From the NCBI GenBank assembly GCA_910580205.1, contig CAJTVP010000001.1, positions 1-64,000 of the forward strand: a stretch of DNA of 64,000 nt, in the 5' to 3' direction. A program made the position numbers and the translations under genes. Shown here in pieces: positions 7,932 through 16,885 of this stretch. Under the pieces are notes generated by a model. The model was not told the DNA's origin. It saw only the letters and a list, made by a program, of their open reading frames with translations, and searched no databases. The DNA comes from an uncultured Eggerthellaceae bacterium. GTDB lineage: Bacteria > Actinomycetota > Coriobacteriia > Coriobacteriales > Eggerthellaceae. The number at the start of each line of letters is the position of its first letter. Within the stretch, counting starts at the first letter, position 1.

Positions 7932-9521
7932 GTGATGCCGAGAAGCTGCGCAGACATATTCGCGCATATTCCTTGCACCATCATCGGGAACGGGAACGTT
8001 CCTGTGCGCGGCATCGCCTACAGGAGCCAAGACGTGCGCCCGCAGGATGCGTTCTTCTGCGTGGTGGGCGCGAACGTGGATGGCCATGAATTCGCCGATG
8101 ACGTCATAAGCCGCGGCGCATCGACCATCGTCTGCGAACGGCCTCCCTATCTCACGAACACCCAAGGCGTGACTGAGGTCATGGTGGCTGATACCCGCCG
8201 CGCCTTGGCGGAGGCGGCCGCCGAGTTCTACGGACGCCCTTCCCAGGAGCTTTCTGTGGTGGGGGTCACAGGCACCAATGGCAAGACCACCGTCACGCAT
8301 CTTGTGGAGCACATCATGAACGTGGCGGAGCGGCCCTGCGGGCTGATCGGCACGTGCGGCTCGCGCGCCTGCGGGCATCCTTTTGAAAGCGCCCATACCA
8401 CGCCCGAATCCGCGGACTTGCAGCGCCTGTTCGGGCTCATGCGGGACGAGGGCGCTCAAGCGGTGGCTCTGGAGGTGTCATCCCACGCGCTGTCGCTGGG
8501 CCGCGTGGCGGCCACGGATTTCGCGGTGACGGCGTTCACGAACCTCACGCAGGATCACTTGGATTATCACTCCACCTTCGAGGAGTACTTCGCCGTCAAG
8601 AAGCGCCTGTTCTCCGATGAGTTCCCAGCGGTGCGCGTGATCTCGGTCTTCGGATCCTATGGACGGACCTTGGCGCAGGAGCGTTTGGCTTGCGGAGATG
8701 AGGTCATCACGGTGGGAGCCGATGAGGATTGCACCATCCGCCTGCGCTCCATCTCATACGCCGGTTTGCGCACGAGGTTGCATCTGGATATCGAAGGCGC
8801 GCCTTTCACGGTGGAGCATGGGCTTCTGGGCGACTACAACACGGAGAACGTCATGGTGGCGCTTGGCTGCGCGCTGGCGCTGGGCGTGCCTCCTGGGCAA
8901 GCGGCTCGCTCCTTGATGGACGCGGCAGCGCCGGCGGGGCGCATGGAGCGCGCGGTGGTGGCGCCGGCCTTCCCCTTCAGCGTGTACGTTGATTACGCCC
9001 ATACGCCGGATGCTCTGGGACAGGCGGTCTCATCGGCGAAGCGCGCGCTGGCGCGCAGGGCCGAGGGCGTTGGCGTGGAAGACAGGGCTGATGGGGGGTG
9101 CCCTGTTGAGAGCGCCCTTCCCGAAGGCCGCGTGCTCTTGGTCTTCGGGTGCGAAGGCGACCGCGACCGCGGCAAACGCGCGCCCATGGCTGAGGCCTCC
9201 CTGGCGGCGGACGTGGTCTTCTTGACGAACGACAACGCCCATGGCGAGGGCGTGCTCGATGTGCTCGCTCAGGTGGAGAAGGCCTACCCCGAAACGGCGC
9301 TCGCGGGCCAAGATGCCCAGGTGCGCATCATCCCCGACCGCAAGGCGGCCATCCAAGCGGCGGTGGACGAGGCGCGCGCGGGAGACATCGTGCTCATCTG
9401 CGGGCGCGGCCATGAGGGCAAGATGATGTTCGGGTCAGACACGATCCAGGTAGACGACAGGGAAGAAGCTCGCTACGCGCTTTTGATGCGCGCGGTGGCA
9501 GAGAGGCGTGAGGTGCGATGA
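7932..9521 (+). CDS. murE: UDP-MurNAc-tripeptide ligase MurE
   Basis: 529 residues. It adds the third stem amino acid to UDP-MurNAc-L-Ala-D-Glu, using ATP in the cytoplasm. The Mur ligase P-loop is VTGTNGKTTVTH; later motifs include TTPESADLQ, ALEVSSHAL, NLTQDHLDYH with the carbamylated-lysine region VKKRLFS, and CEGDRDRGKRAPMAE. The position that reads DNPR in meso-diaminopimelate-adding enzymes reads DNAH here (in LTNDNAHGEG), so the amino-acid substrate may not be meso-DAP. An insert of about 20 residues near 380 is extra. Starts at GTG 7932 or, equally likely, ATG 7935. It overlaps murF by 4 bases. Confidence 0.93.
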   Translation: MMPRSCADIFAHIPCTIIGNGNVPVRGIAYRSQDVRPQDAFFCVVGANVDGHEFADDVISRGASTIVCERPPYLTNTQGVTEVMVADTRRALAEAAAEFYGRPSQELSVVGVTGTNGKTTVTHLVEHIMNVAERPCGLIGTCGSRACGHPFESAHTTPESADLQRLFGLMRDEGAQAVALEVSSHALSLGRVAATDFAVTAFTNLTQDHLDYHSTFEEYFAVKKRLFSDEFPAVRVISVFGSYGRTLAQERLACGDEVITVGADEDCTIRLRSISYAGLRTRLHLDIEGAPFTVEHGLLGDYNTENVMVALGCALALGVPPGQAARSLMDAAAPAGRMERAVVAPAFPFSVYVDYAHTPDALGQAVSSAKRALARRAEGVGVEDRADGGCPVESALPEGRVLLVFGCEGDRDRGKRAPMAEASLAADVVFLTNDNAHGEGVLDVLAQVEKAYPETALAGQDAQVRIIPDRKAAIQAAVDEARAGDIVLICGRGHEGKMMFGSDTIQVDDREEARYALLMRAVAERREVR

Positions 9522-11077
9522 GGCTGAATCCGAAGCAGATCGCCCAGGCCTCCGGAGGTCAGTTCCTCGTGGAACCCATCGACGGCGCTGAGGTCATCAC
9601 GTCGGTCACGTTGGACTCCCGTGAAACAGCACCGGGCGCGCTGTACGTGGCCATCGTCGGCGAACGCGTCGACGGCCACGCCTATGTGGAAGCCGCGCTC
9701 AATGCTGGCGCTCGGGCGGCCATCGTGTCCGAGCCGGTGCCCGAGCCTTGCAAGATATTGGCGCGGGAGCTGGGGGCGGCCATCATCATGGTCTCCAACA
9801 CAGAGCACGCCGTGGCGGACATAGCCGCTGAGTGGAGGCGGCATTTGAACGCGAAAGTGATCGCGGTCACCGGCTCGGTGGGCAAGACCACCACGAAGAA
9901 CCTCATCCGGGACGTGTGCGCTTCCCGGTTCCAGACGTGCGCCACGCGCGGCAATCAGAACAATGAGCTGGGCGGCCCGCTCACGCTGCTGTCAGCGGAT
10001 CCCACCGATGAGGTGGTGGTCATGGAGATGGGCATGGACGGCCCGGGCCAGATCCGCTTCTTGGCGCGCATGGCGCGACCGGACTGGGGCGTGGTCACCA
10101 ACATAGGCACATCCCACATGGAGTTCTTGGGCAGCCAGGAGAACATCGCCCGCGCGAAGGCGGAGCTTCTCGAAGAGCTGCCGAACGGCTCCGGTCGCGC
10201 GTTCTTGCCTGAAGCGGACCCGTTCACGCCGTTTCTGGCGGAGTGCGGGAAGCTGGAAGAGCGCCGCATCCCCGTGTGCTTGTACGGTGGAGCGAGCACC
10301 CTCGAAGAGGATGGCCATAGATGCGCATCCGATCTTGACGCGCATCCCACACCCGGTGACAGCATGCCCACGGAGGTCGCGCACGCCCAGTCCGTCTGGG
10401 CTGAGAACGTCTCTTCGGATGCCGAAGGCCGTCCGCAGTTCGATATCTGCTGGCGTGGCTTTCGGGAAGAGCCCAGCGAAGGTCCCACGCTGTTCGACAT
10501 GGAGCCGGATACGGAGCGGGCGTCTGTGAAGCTCTCTCTGCGCGGCGCGCACAATGTGGCGAACGCCCTTGCGGCGGCAGGGGTGGGCCGCGCGCTCAAC
10601 ATAGACCCAGAGACCATAGCACGCGCGCTCAGCGGGTCGGTCCCTGAAGCGGGCCGTCAGGAGATGCTGCGCGGGCGCGATGGATTCCTCATCATCAATG
10701 ATGCTTACAACGCCAGCCCCGATTCCATGCGGGCCTCCCTTTCGCTTCTGGCTTCCATGGACGTCGCGGGGCGGCGCATCGCCGTTCTGGGAGACATGGG
10801 AGAGCTGGGAGAGCTGTCAGAGGCGTGCCACGAAGGGGTGGGGCGCGCGGCGGCCCAGGCGGGGCTGGATGCGCTCATCTGCGTTGGCTCTGCCAGCCGC
10901 AAGATCGCTGAAGGAGCCCAGGGCGCGGGCATGGCGTCTGAGCGCATCCGCTGCGTGGACAGCATCGGCGGCGCGCTGGAGGCCCTGGAGGATTCGCTTG
11001 AGCCGGAGGATGTGGTGCTGGTGAAGGCGTCTCACTTCATGGGGCTTTCACGTCTGGCGGAAGGGTTGGCCAGCTGA
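9518..11077 (+). CDS. murF: UDP-MurNAc-pentapeptide synthetase MurF
   Basis: 519 residues. It joins D-Ala-D-Ala to the UDP-MurNAc tripeptide. An N-terminal MurE/F-type domain (VTLDSRETAPGALYVA) is followed by the P-loop VTGSVGKTTTKN, the NNELGGPLTLL segment, NIGTSHMEFLGS and the C-terminal NDAYNASPDSM with VLGDMGELGE. It is somewhat longer than usual (about 450), mainly through a poorly conserved insert around residues 250-325. The start overlaps murE by 4 bases (ATGA) and the stop overlaps mraY by 1 base, so these genes are translationally coupled. Confidence 0.94.
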   Translation: MRLNPKQIAQASGGQFLVEPIDGAEVITSVTLDSRETAPGALYVAIVGERVDGHAYVEAALNAGARAAIVSEPVPEPCKILARELGAAIIMVSNTEHAVADIAAEWRRHLNAKVIAVTGSVGKTTTKNLIRDVCASRFQTCATRGNQNNELGGPLTLLSADPTDEVVVMEMGMDGPGQIRFLARMARPDWGVVTNIGTSHMEFLGSQENIARAKAELLEELPNGSGRAFLPEADPFTPFLAECGKLEERRIPVCLYGGASTLEEDGHRCASDLDAHPTPGDSMPTEVAHAQSVWAENVSSDAEGRPQFDICWRGFREEPSEGPTLFDMEPDTERASVKLSLRGAHNVANALAAAGVGRALNIDPETIARALSGSVPEAGRQEMLRGRDGFLIINDAYNASPDSMRASLSLLASMDVAGRRIAVLGDMGELGELSEACHEGVGRAAAQAGLDALICVGSASRKIAEGAQGAGMASERIRCVDSIGGALEALEDSLEPEDVVLVKASHFMGLSRLAEGLAS

Positions 11078-12120
11078 TGTTCTCCTATTTCGAGCTCTAT
11101 CCCACCTTCCTCGTCTTCGTGGCCGTCATCATCGGCATGGTGGTCACCATGCTGCTCACCCCCGCCCTCATCCGCCTTCTGCGTCGCGAGCATGTTGGCC
11201 AGCAGGTGCGCGACGACGGCCCGCAGACGCACCTGGTGAAAAGCGGCACGCCCACCATGGGCGGCATCGTCATGTTGGCGGCGGTGGCGGTGGCCATCTT
11301 CGTCGTGGGCGTTCCGGATCCGGAGACGTATCTGCTCTTGGGCGCGGTCGTGCTCACGGGCGTGGTGGGGCTGGTGGATGACATCTCAAGCGTGGTCCAC
11401 GAACGCTCCCTCGGTCTCACGCCCACCGCGAAGCTGCTTTGCCAATTCGCCATCTCCCTCGTGTTCATCCTCTGCGCTGTCAACATGCTGGATATCCCGC
11501 CCACGGTGGAGATCCCCTTCATCTGCACGCTGGATCTGGGCGTGCTCACCACGGTGATCCCCGTGGGAGAAGGCATCTCTATCCCGTGGCTCTATGTCAT
11601 CTTCTGCTTGCTTTTGCTCATGGGCCTGTCGAACGCCGTCAATCTGACCGACGGCCTTGACGGCTTGGCGGCGGGCACGGTCATGATCGTCATGATCGTG
11701 ATGGCGGCCATCGCGTTCCGCGGCAATCTGCTGGAACCGGCCATCTTCTCGGCGGCCATCGCTGGCGCCTGCGTGGGTTTCCTCTGGTTCAATTCGCATC
11801 CGGCGGACATCTTCATGGGCGACACGGGGTCTTTGGCGCTAGGGCAAGCGCTCGGTTGCTTGGCCGTGGTCACCAAGACCGAGTTCCTGGTCATCATCAT
11901 CGGTGGCCTGTTCGTGGCCGAAGCGCTCTCAGTCATGATCCAAGTGGCCTATTTCCGCCGCACCCGCAAGCGCGTGTTCCTCATGGCGCCGCTGCACCAC
12001 CATTTCGAGAAGAAAGGGTGGTCTGAGACGAAAGTGGTCGTGCGCTTCTGGATCATCTCCGGTCTTCTGGCCGCGTTCGGCTTCGCTCTGTATTTCGCCA
12101 ATTCCATGGTGGTGGGCTGA
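11077..12120 (+). CDS. mraY: Phospho-MurNAc-pentapeptide transferase MraY
   Basis: 347 residues, about ten membrane helices. MraY moves phospho-MurNAc-pentapeptide from UDP onto undecaprenyl phosphate to make lipid I at the inner face of the membrane. Diagnostic segments are KSGTPTMGG, the aspartate pair in GLVDDISS, NLTDGLDGLA, FMGDTGSLALG and the MAPLHHHFEKKG loop near the end. One-base overlaps with murF and murD join it to the operon. Confidence 0.96.
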   Translation: MFSYFELYPTFLVFVAVIIGMVVTMLLTPALIRLLRREHVGQQVRDDGPQTHLVKSGTPTMGGIVMLAAVAVAIFVVGVPDPETYLLLGAVVLTGVVGLVDDISSVVHERSLGLTPTAKLLCQFAISLVFILCAVNMLDIPPTVEIPFICTLDLGVLTTVIPVGEGISIPWLYVIFCLLLLMGLSNAVNLTDGLDGLAAGTVMIVMIVMAAIAFRGNLLEPAIFSAAIAGACVGFLWFNSHPADIFMGDTGSLALGQALGCLAVVTKTEFLVIIIGGLFVAEALSVMIQVAYFRRTRKRVFLMAPLHHHFEKKGWSETKVVVRFWIISGLLAAFGFALYFANSMVVG

Positions 12121-13688
12121 TGGCGGACGCGCTCATGGCAGGCCGCAGGCAGGCTCCGCAGGCGCTGGGAGATGTGTGCGTGCTGGGGCTGGGCATCACG
12201 GGTCGCGCGGTCTTGGAGTATCTGATGCGCCAGCCCAAGGGGCGTCTGGCCTCGCTCACGGTGTTCACGGGAACGGGCGAAGCTCACGGCGCGCAAGCGT
12301 CCCAGAGCGAGCAGGATGCGTTCCTGCGCAAGCTGGAGGCGGCGGGGGCGTCCATCGTGGATTCCGCGGAAGTCACCGGCCGGTTCGACTTGGCGGTGGT
12401 GAGCCCCGGCATCCCGGAGACCAGCCCGTTCTACGCCAGCGCGAAAGCGGCCAGCGCTGAGCTCATCAGCGAAGTGGAGCTGGCGTGGCGCGAAAGCCCG
12501 GCGGATGCTCTTTGGGCGGGCGTCACGGGCACGAACGGCAAGACCACCACGACGGCCCTTCTGACGCATCTGCTGAACGCAGGTGGCTTCTCAGCCGTGG
12601 CCTGCGGGAACATCGGTCAGGCGTGCTTGGATGCCGTGGCGGCTGACGTGCTGGATGGCGCGCGCGAATGCGACTGCGGGCGGCAGCGCGTCTATGTCGC
12701 GGAAGTCTCTTCCTATCAGCTGGCTTCCATCGTTGATTTCGCTCCTGACGCTGCCATCTTCTTAGGGGTGACGCCCGACCACTTGGCTTGGCATGGGAGC
12801 ATGGAAGCCTACGCCGCGGCTAAGATGCGGATGCTCTCCACCATGGAGCGCGCGGGCGGCGTAGCGGTGCTGGACGCGGGCAACGACCTTGTGCGCGAGC
12901 AGATCCGCCGGTTGCGCAAAGCTCCCTCCCAAGCGGGCTTCTCCTACATCCCCTTGGGCACGAAGGATTCCCTTTCCGGGGATATGCGCGCAGCCTGCGG
13001 TGCTGAGAACGCGGCGTTCTTGGATGGTGCGGGGCATCTGCACGTGGCGTTCCAAGAAGGCGAATACGTGCTCTGTGCGGCCGACGAGCTCCAGATCAAA
13101 GGGGCGCACAACGTCCTGAACGCCCTGGCGGCCGCTTCTGCGGCGCTGGCCCTGGGGGCGGAGGGCGTGGCGGTCGCAGAAGCGCTGGCGGATTTCAAGC
13201 CCTTGGAGCATCGGATAGAGCCCTGCGGCACGGCGGACGGCGTGGATTTCTACAATGATTCCAAAGCCACCAACGTGGATGCCACGCTCATGGCCTTGGC
13301 GTCGTTTCCGGGACGCGGGCTCGTGGTCATGCTGGGCGGCCAAGACAAGATGGGGCCGCTTGATGAGCTGGTGAGCGCAGCCGCCGCCCACGCCAAGGCG
13401 GTCATCGTGTTCGGGGAGGCGGCAGAGCGCTTCGACGAGGCGTTCAAGGCGGCATCCGTTCCAAACTCCCCTGCGCTCACGGTGCGCCGCTGCGCCACTT
13501 TCGACGAAGCGTTCGAGGAGGCGTGCTGCCTGGCAGAACCGGAGGATGTGGTCCTCCTCTCTCCTGCGTGCGCGTCTTTCGATGAGTTCACGTGCTTCGA
13601 AGCGCGCGGCGATCATTTCAAAGACCTCGTGGCCGCTCGCGCGGCCGCCCAAGCCAACGCTTCCACCGGCACCGGCGAGGCGCGTTGA
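12120..13688 (+). CDS. murD: UDP-MurNAc-L-alanine:D-glutamate ligase MurD
   Basis: 522 residues. It adds D-Glu to UDP-MurNAc-L-Ala. An N-terminal Rossmann-like segment VLGLGITGRAVLEYL binds the uridine nucleotide, the ATP P-loop is VTGTNGKTTTTA, EVSSYQL and GVTPDHLAWHG follow, and the C-terminal domain has DFYNDSKATNVDA and MLGGQDK. It is longer than the usual 440-460 because of several loop inserts (for example CDCGRQRVY near residue 182). It begins on the mraY stop codon. Confidence 0.94.
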   Translation: MADALMAGRRQAPQALGDVCVLGLGITGRAVLEYLMRQPKGRLASLTVFTGTGEAHGAQASQSEQDAFLRKLEAAGASIVDSAEVTGRFDLAVVSPGIPETSPFYASAKAASAELISEVELAWRESPADALWAGVTGTNGKTTTTALLTHLLNAGGFSAVACGNIGQACLDAVAADVLDGARECDCGRQRVYVAEVSSYQLASIVDFAPDAAIFLGVTPDHLAWHGSMEAYAAAKMRMLSTMERAGGVAVLDAGNDLVREQIRRLRKAPSQAGFSYIPLGTKDSLSGDMRAACGAENAAFLDGAGHLHVAFQEGEYVLCAADELQIKGAHNVLNALAAASAALALGAEGVAVAEALADFKPLEHRIEPCGTADGVDFYNDSKATNVDATLMALASFPGRGLVVMLGGQDKMGPLDELVSAAAAHAKAVIVFGEAAERFDEAFKAASVPNSPALTVRRCATFDEAFEEACCLAEPEDVVLLSPACASFDEFTCFEARGDHFKDLVAARAAAQANASTGTGEAR

Positions 13689-13697
13689 GGTCCGTCC

Positions 13698-14882
13698 ATG
13701 GCCCGGGGCGCATCCAAACCTATGACCGAATCCAGGGTGGCTGCCATCCTGTTGATCGCAGCGGTGTTCGCGCTGGTGGTCATCGGGCTGGTGATGGTGT
13801 TCTCGGCCACTTCCGCTGACCTTTCAGCGGCTGGGCGCAACCCCTATTCGGATGTGATCGGACAGGCGGTCTATGCGGCCATCGGGATCGTGGCATGCGC
13901 GATCCTCTGGCAGCTGATCCCCTACCACGCCTGGGCCGACAACTTGACGTGGCTGTTCTGGGGCTTCTGCATGGTGCTGCTCCTGCTCACGTTCGCCGTG
14001 GGCACGGAGGTCAACGGCGCGAAGCGCTGGCTCTACATCGGACCTGTCGGCATGCAGCCTTCCGAGTTCATCAAGGTGGCGCTGCTCCTCATGACCATCC
14101 GGATCGCCTATCGCTTCCAGATCGAAGAGATCGACTTCCGGACGGCCTTCATCGAACTGCTCTTGCTCATCGGGCTGCCGCTCGTGTTCATGTACGTCAC
14201 GCAATCCGACATGGGCACCACGCTCATTTGCGCGGTCGGCATCTTCGCCGTGCTCTGGATCGGCGGTTTCCCCGCATGGTCGCTCGTGGGCATCGTGGCC
14301 GTGGGCGTGTTGGCGGTGGTGGGGGGCACGCTGGGCTCGGGCTACCGCTCCAACCGATTCGTCTACTTGGACCCATGGAATGACGGCCAAGGCGGCCTGG
14401 GGTCGGGCTACAACATCATCCGATCCTATTTCGCTCTGGCCGAAGGCGGCCTGTTCGGCATGGGGATCGGCAACTCCCACGAGAAATACCAGTACCTGTT
14501 CGCCTCTGACTCCGACTTCATCTTCGCCGTTCTGGGGGAGGAGATGGGGCTCATCGGCGCGCTGTTCGTGATCGGCCTGTTCCTGCTGTTCCTGTTCGCC
14601 TCGCTCAAGATCTCCGCGAACGCTCCGGACAATCTGGGCGCCATGATCGCGGGTGGCTGCGCCATCATGCTGGTGTTCCAGGCGTTCTTGAACATCGGTT
14701 GCGCTATCGGCGTGTTCCCGACGACGGGCAAGCCCTTGCCCTTCATCTCTTCCGGCGGCACGTCGGTCATCTCGTCGCTTCTGATCGTGGGGTTGATCTT
14801 GTCCGTGCAGCATGCCAGCGCCACCCAAGACCGTCCCTATGATCGCGCCCGCGACAACCTGCGCGTCATCCACCGGGGATGA
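13698..14882 (+). CDS. ftsW: Septal peptidoglycan glycosyltransferase FtsW (SEDS family)
   Basis: 394 residues with about ten membrane helices. SEDS proteins polymerise lipid II into glycan strands; FtsW works with FtsI at the septum. Recognisable segments are LVMVFSATSADL, GAKRWLYIGPVGMQPSEF, QSDMGTT, FALAEGGLFGMGIGNS and PFISSGGTSVISSL. It starts 9 bases after murD. Position next to murG supports FtsW rather than RodA. Confidence 0.93.
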   Translation: MARGASKPMTESRVAAILLIAAVFALVVIGLVMVFSATSADLSAAGRNPYSDVIGQAVYAAIGIVACAILWQLIPYHAWADNLTWLFWGFCMVLLLLTFAVGTEVNGAKRWLYIGPVGMQPSEFIKVALLLMTIRIAYRFQIEEIDFRTAFIELLLLIGLPLVFMYVTQSDMGTTLICAVGIFAVLWIGGFPAWSLVGIVAVGVLAVVGGTLGSGYRSNRFVYLDPWNDGQGGLGSGYNIIRSYFALAEGGLFGMGIGNSHEKYQYLFASDSDFIFAVLGEEMGLIGALFVIGLFLLFLFASLKISANAPDNLGAMIAGGCAIMLVFQAFLNIGCAIGVFPTTGKPLPFISSGGTSVISSLLIVGLILSVQHASATQDRPYDRARDNLRVIHRG

Positions 14883-14937
14883 CCGGTGGGATCGTTCGCT
14901 GCTACACTTGATATCACCCGTATGTGAGGAGGACGCC

Positions 14938-16056
14938 ATGGCGAAGACCGCAGTGCTCACGGGCGGAGGGACCGCCGGGCACATCTATCCCGCGCTCGCG
15001 TTGGCCGAACGCTTGCAGGATCGCGGCTGGGAGGTCGTCTACGCGGGAACGCCGAAGGGCTTGGAGGCCACGCTGGCGCCTGCGGCCGGGTTGCCCTTCG
15101 TCGGGTTCGAGGCCTCTGGATTCGATCGGGCGCACCCGCTCACCCTCGTCAGCGGAGTGGCGCGCATCGCGAAGAGCGAGCGCAAGGCGAAGAAGTGGCT
15201 GCGGGAGCTCAAGCCAGAAGCGGTCATCGGCTTCGGCGGGTACGTGTCCATCCCGGTGGTGCGGGCGGCCGAAGCGCTCGACATCCCCGTCATCGTCCAC
15301 GAGCAGAACTCCGTCATGGGCCTGGCGAACAAGGCGGCCTGCTCCCATGCGCAGGCCGTGTGCTTGACCTACGAGTGCACGTGCTCTGCCGTGCCGGACG
15401 GCGTGGATGTGGAGGTCACGGGCAATCCCGTGCGGACGCAGGTCATGGAGGCCACCCGGGATGAGGCTCGGAAGCTCTTCGGCATCCCGGAGGACGCCGT
15501 CATGCTGCTCGTCTTCGGCGGGAGCCAGGGCGCGCGCCATATCAACCAGGCCATCTGCGCCATGAAAGAGGACCTGGTGGAGCGGGAGAACCTGCACGTC
15601 ATGCACATCACCGGGCCCAAGGAGCTGGAGTCGGTGGAGGAGGCCATGGCGCTCACGGAAGAGGAGCGCGCGCGGTATCAGCTTCTGGGGTACCAAGATA
15701 TGATGCCTGAGGCCATGGCGGCGGCGGATGTCATCGTCTCTCGGTCGGGGGCCACATCCTTGGCGGAGATCTCAGCGCGGAGGATCCCAGCGCTTTTGGT
15801 GCCGTTCCCCGCAGCCACGGCGGATCATCAGACCACTAACGCCCAGGCATGGGTGGATACGGGCGCCGCGCTCATGGTGAAAGATGACCAGCTGGACACG
15901 CCCCTGTTCCGTGAGAGCGTGCTCAAACTGGTGGATGATGGGGCGCTGCGCGATCAGATGCGCGCTGCGGCCACGGTCTCTGACTCCATCACGGCTGCTG
16001 ATCGCCTGGCGGACATCGTCTGCTGCACGTGCGTTCCCGCTGAGAATCTCAGCTGA
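14938..16056 (+). CDS. murG: Undecaprenyl-PP-MurNAc-pentapeptide GlcNAc transferase MurG
   Basis: 372 residues, GT-B glycosyltransferase that converts lipid I to lipid II on the inner membrane face. Motifs in order: GGGTAGHIYPALALAE, GFGGYVSIPVV, VHEQNSVMGLANK, FGGSQGARHIN, SRSGATSLAEI and PFPAATADHQTTNA. ATG 14938 follows a strong GTGAGGAGGACGCC ribosome-binding site, which decides the start over the longer open frame from 14812. It is the last gene before the molybdoenzyme insertion in the cluster. Confidence 0.95.
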   Translation: MAKTAVLTGGGTAGHIYPALALAERLQDRGWEVVYAGTPKGLEATLAPAAGLPFVGFEASGFDRAHPLTLVSGVARIAKSERKAKKWLRELKPEAVIGFGGYVSIPVVRAAEALDIPVIVHEQNSVMGLANKAACSHAQAVCLTYECTCSAVPDGVDVEVTGNPVRTQVMEATRDEARKLFGIPEDAVMLLVFGGSQGARHINQAICAMKEDLVERENLHVMHITGPKELESVEEAMALTEEERARYQLLGYQDMMPEAMAAADVIVSRSGATSLAEISARRIPALLVPFPAATADHQTTNAQAWVDTGAALMVKDDQLDTPLFRESVLKLVDDGALRDQMRAAATVSDSITAADRLADIVCCTCVPAENLS

Positions 16057-16599
16057 GAATGTGCGCCTCGATCTTCTTGCGGTGCCTCTGCGATGCGGCT
16101 TCGCCGCCGAAAAGGCGCGCCGGTTGATCTTTCTGTTCCGTATCCGTTTGCCGGCGCCAAACCATTAGCGCCGCCCTCTGCGGCGCGAGGGCGAAAGCTT
16201 CTCCTGTTCTGGAACATGGGCATGGCGGCTGATGCGCATACCCAGCACCCTGGTGCATAGGACCCCCAGTGGCAGGCGATGCCTGCGCTACAGAAGCGGG
16301 GTCGTCCAAAATCCAGGGGAAGCCCTGTAGCGCACCCATTGGGTGCCACCGGTCAACCGTGTGAACGAAAACGGTGACCCGCGCATCCGCCGCTTGGTAA
16401 TGCAACGAAGCTGGAGAAGCCGCCGCATCACCTGGATCAACCCCGTGCGCCAGGCTATCCGGCAGATGACGCAATGAAAGGCGTTGGCAGCGCCCTTCTG
16501 CCAACGCACACTCTGAAAGCAGCGCAGCCGTAAAATGGTCAGAATGAAAGATGCGGCACGCTTTAGCGAGCGGGTCTATTGGAGAAGAAGGTGATGTGA
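16057..16599. other. Intergenic region without a convincing gene, containing a compact structured element
   Basis: No frame on either strand reads like a conserved protein; the longest, on the - strand (16049-16795), is His/Pro/Ser/Arg-rich like an antisense frame. Inside it, 16272-16286 is a perfect 6-bp hairpin (GCAGGC/GCCTGC, loop GAT), 16332-16346 another (GCACCC/GGGTGC, loop ATT), and TGCGCTACAG (16284-16293) pairs perfectly with CTGTAGCGCA (16325-16334). The outer TGGCA (16270-16274) and TGCCA (16344-16348) can also pair. It could be a REP-like or MITE-like repeat, or a structured RNA. Confidence 0.55.
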
Positions 16600-16734
16600 A
16601 TGCGGATCGTGGATGGGAAGACCTATGAACCCATGAAGGAAGTGGGCATCTTCCTGACGAAGGATGAGCCGAAGGAATTCGTGGCAGCTTACAAGCCTGC
16701 GAACGTGGAGTATTCCGAAATGGATCTCTCGTAA
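16600..16734 (+). CDS. Small hypothetical protein (44 codons)
   Basis: An ATG preceded by GGAGAAGAAGGTGATGTGA opens a 44-residue frame beginning MRIVDGKTYEPMKEVGIF and ending SEMDLS. It is acidic, soluble-looking and codon use resembles the neighbouring genes. I do not recognise a family. It lies alone between the structured element and the molybdoenzyme operon and may be a real small protein or a remnant of a longer gene. Confidence 0.4.
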   Translation: MRIVDGKTYEPMKEVGIFLTKDEPKEFVAAYKPANVEYSEMDLS

Positions 16735-16817
16735 CGATCATTGGTGACCGCGGGTGATGCGCTGAAAGGCGATGCCGTCGAAAACGGTTCGGCATCAGAT
16801 TCTTCTATCCATGACCT

Positions 16818-16850
16818 TGACAGTCAAAATGACTGACGTGACTGATACGG
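16818..16850 (+). promoter_or_regulatory. Repeat-rich candidate promoter/operator of the molybdoenzyme operon
   Basis: TTGACA (16818-16823) overlaps the palindrome TTGACAGTCAA and is followed by the direct repeat TGACTGACG-TGACTGATACG. TGATAC (16844-16849) could be a -10, but the 20-base spacer is long, which often signals activator dependence. The operon starts at 16886. Confidence 0.35.
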
Positions 16851-16885
16851 ACGCGGATCCGTTCGAGAAGGAGAGAGGGGCAGGG

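Noticed and set aside
6089..8014. A 641-codon open frame on the - strand across ftsI
   Set aside because: Antisense to ftsI, whose transpeptidase motifs are intact; high GC makes long antisense frames common here.
16049..16795. A 248-codon open frame on the - strand in the murG-molybdoenzyme gap
   Set aside because: Composition is rich in His, Pro, Ser and Arg with no recognisable domain, no convincing start, and it lies opposite a small + strand ORF and the structured element.
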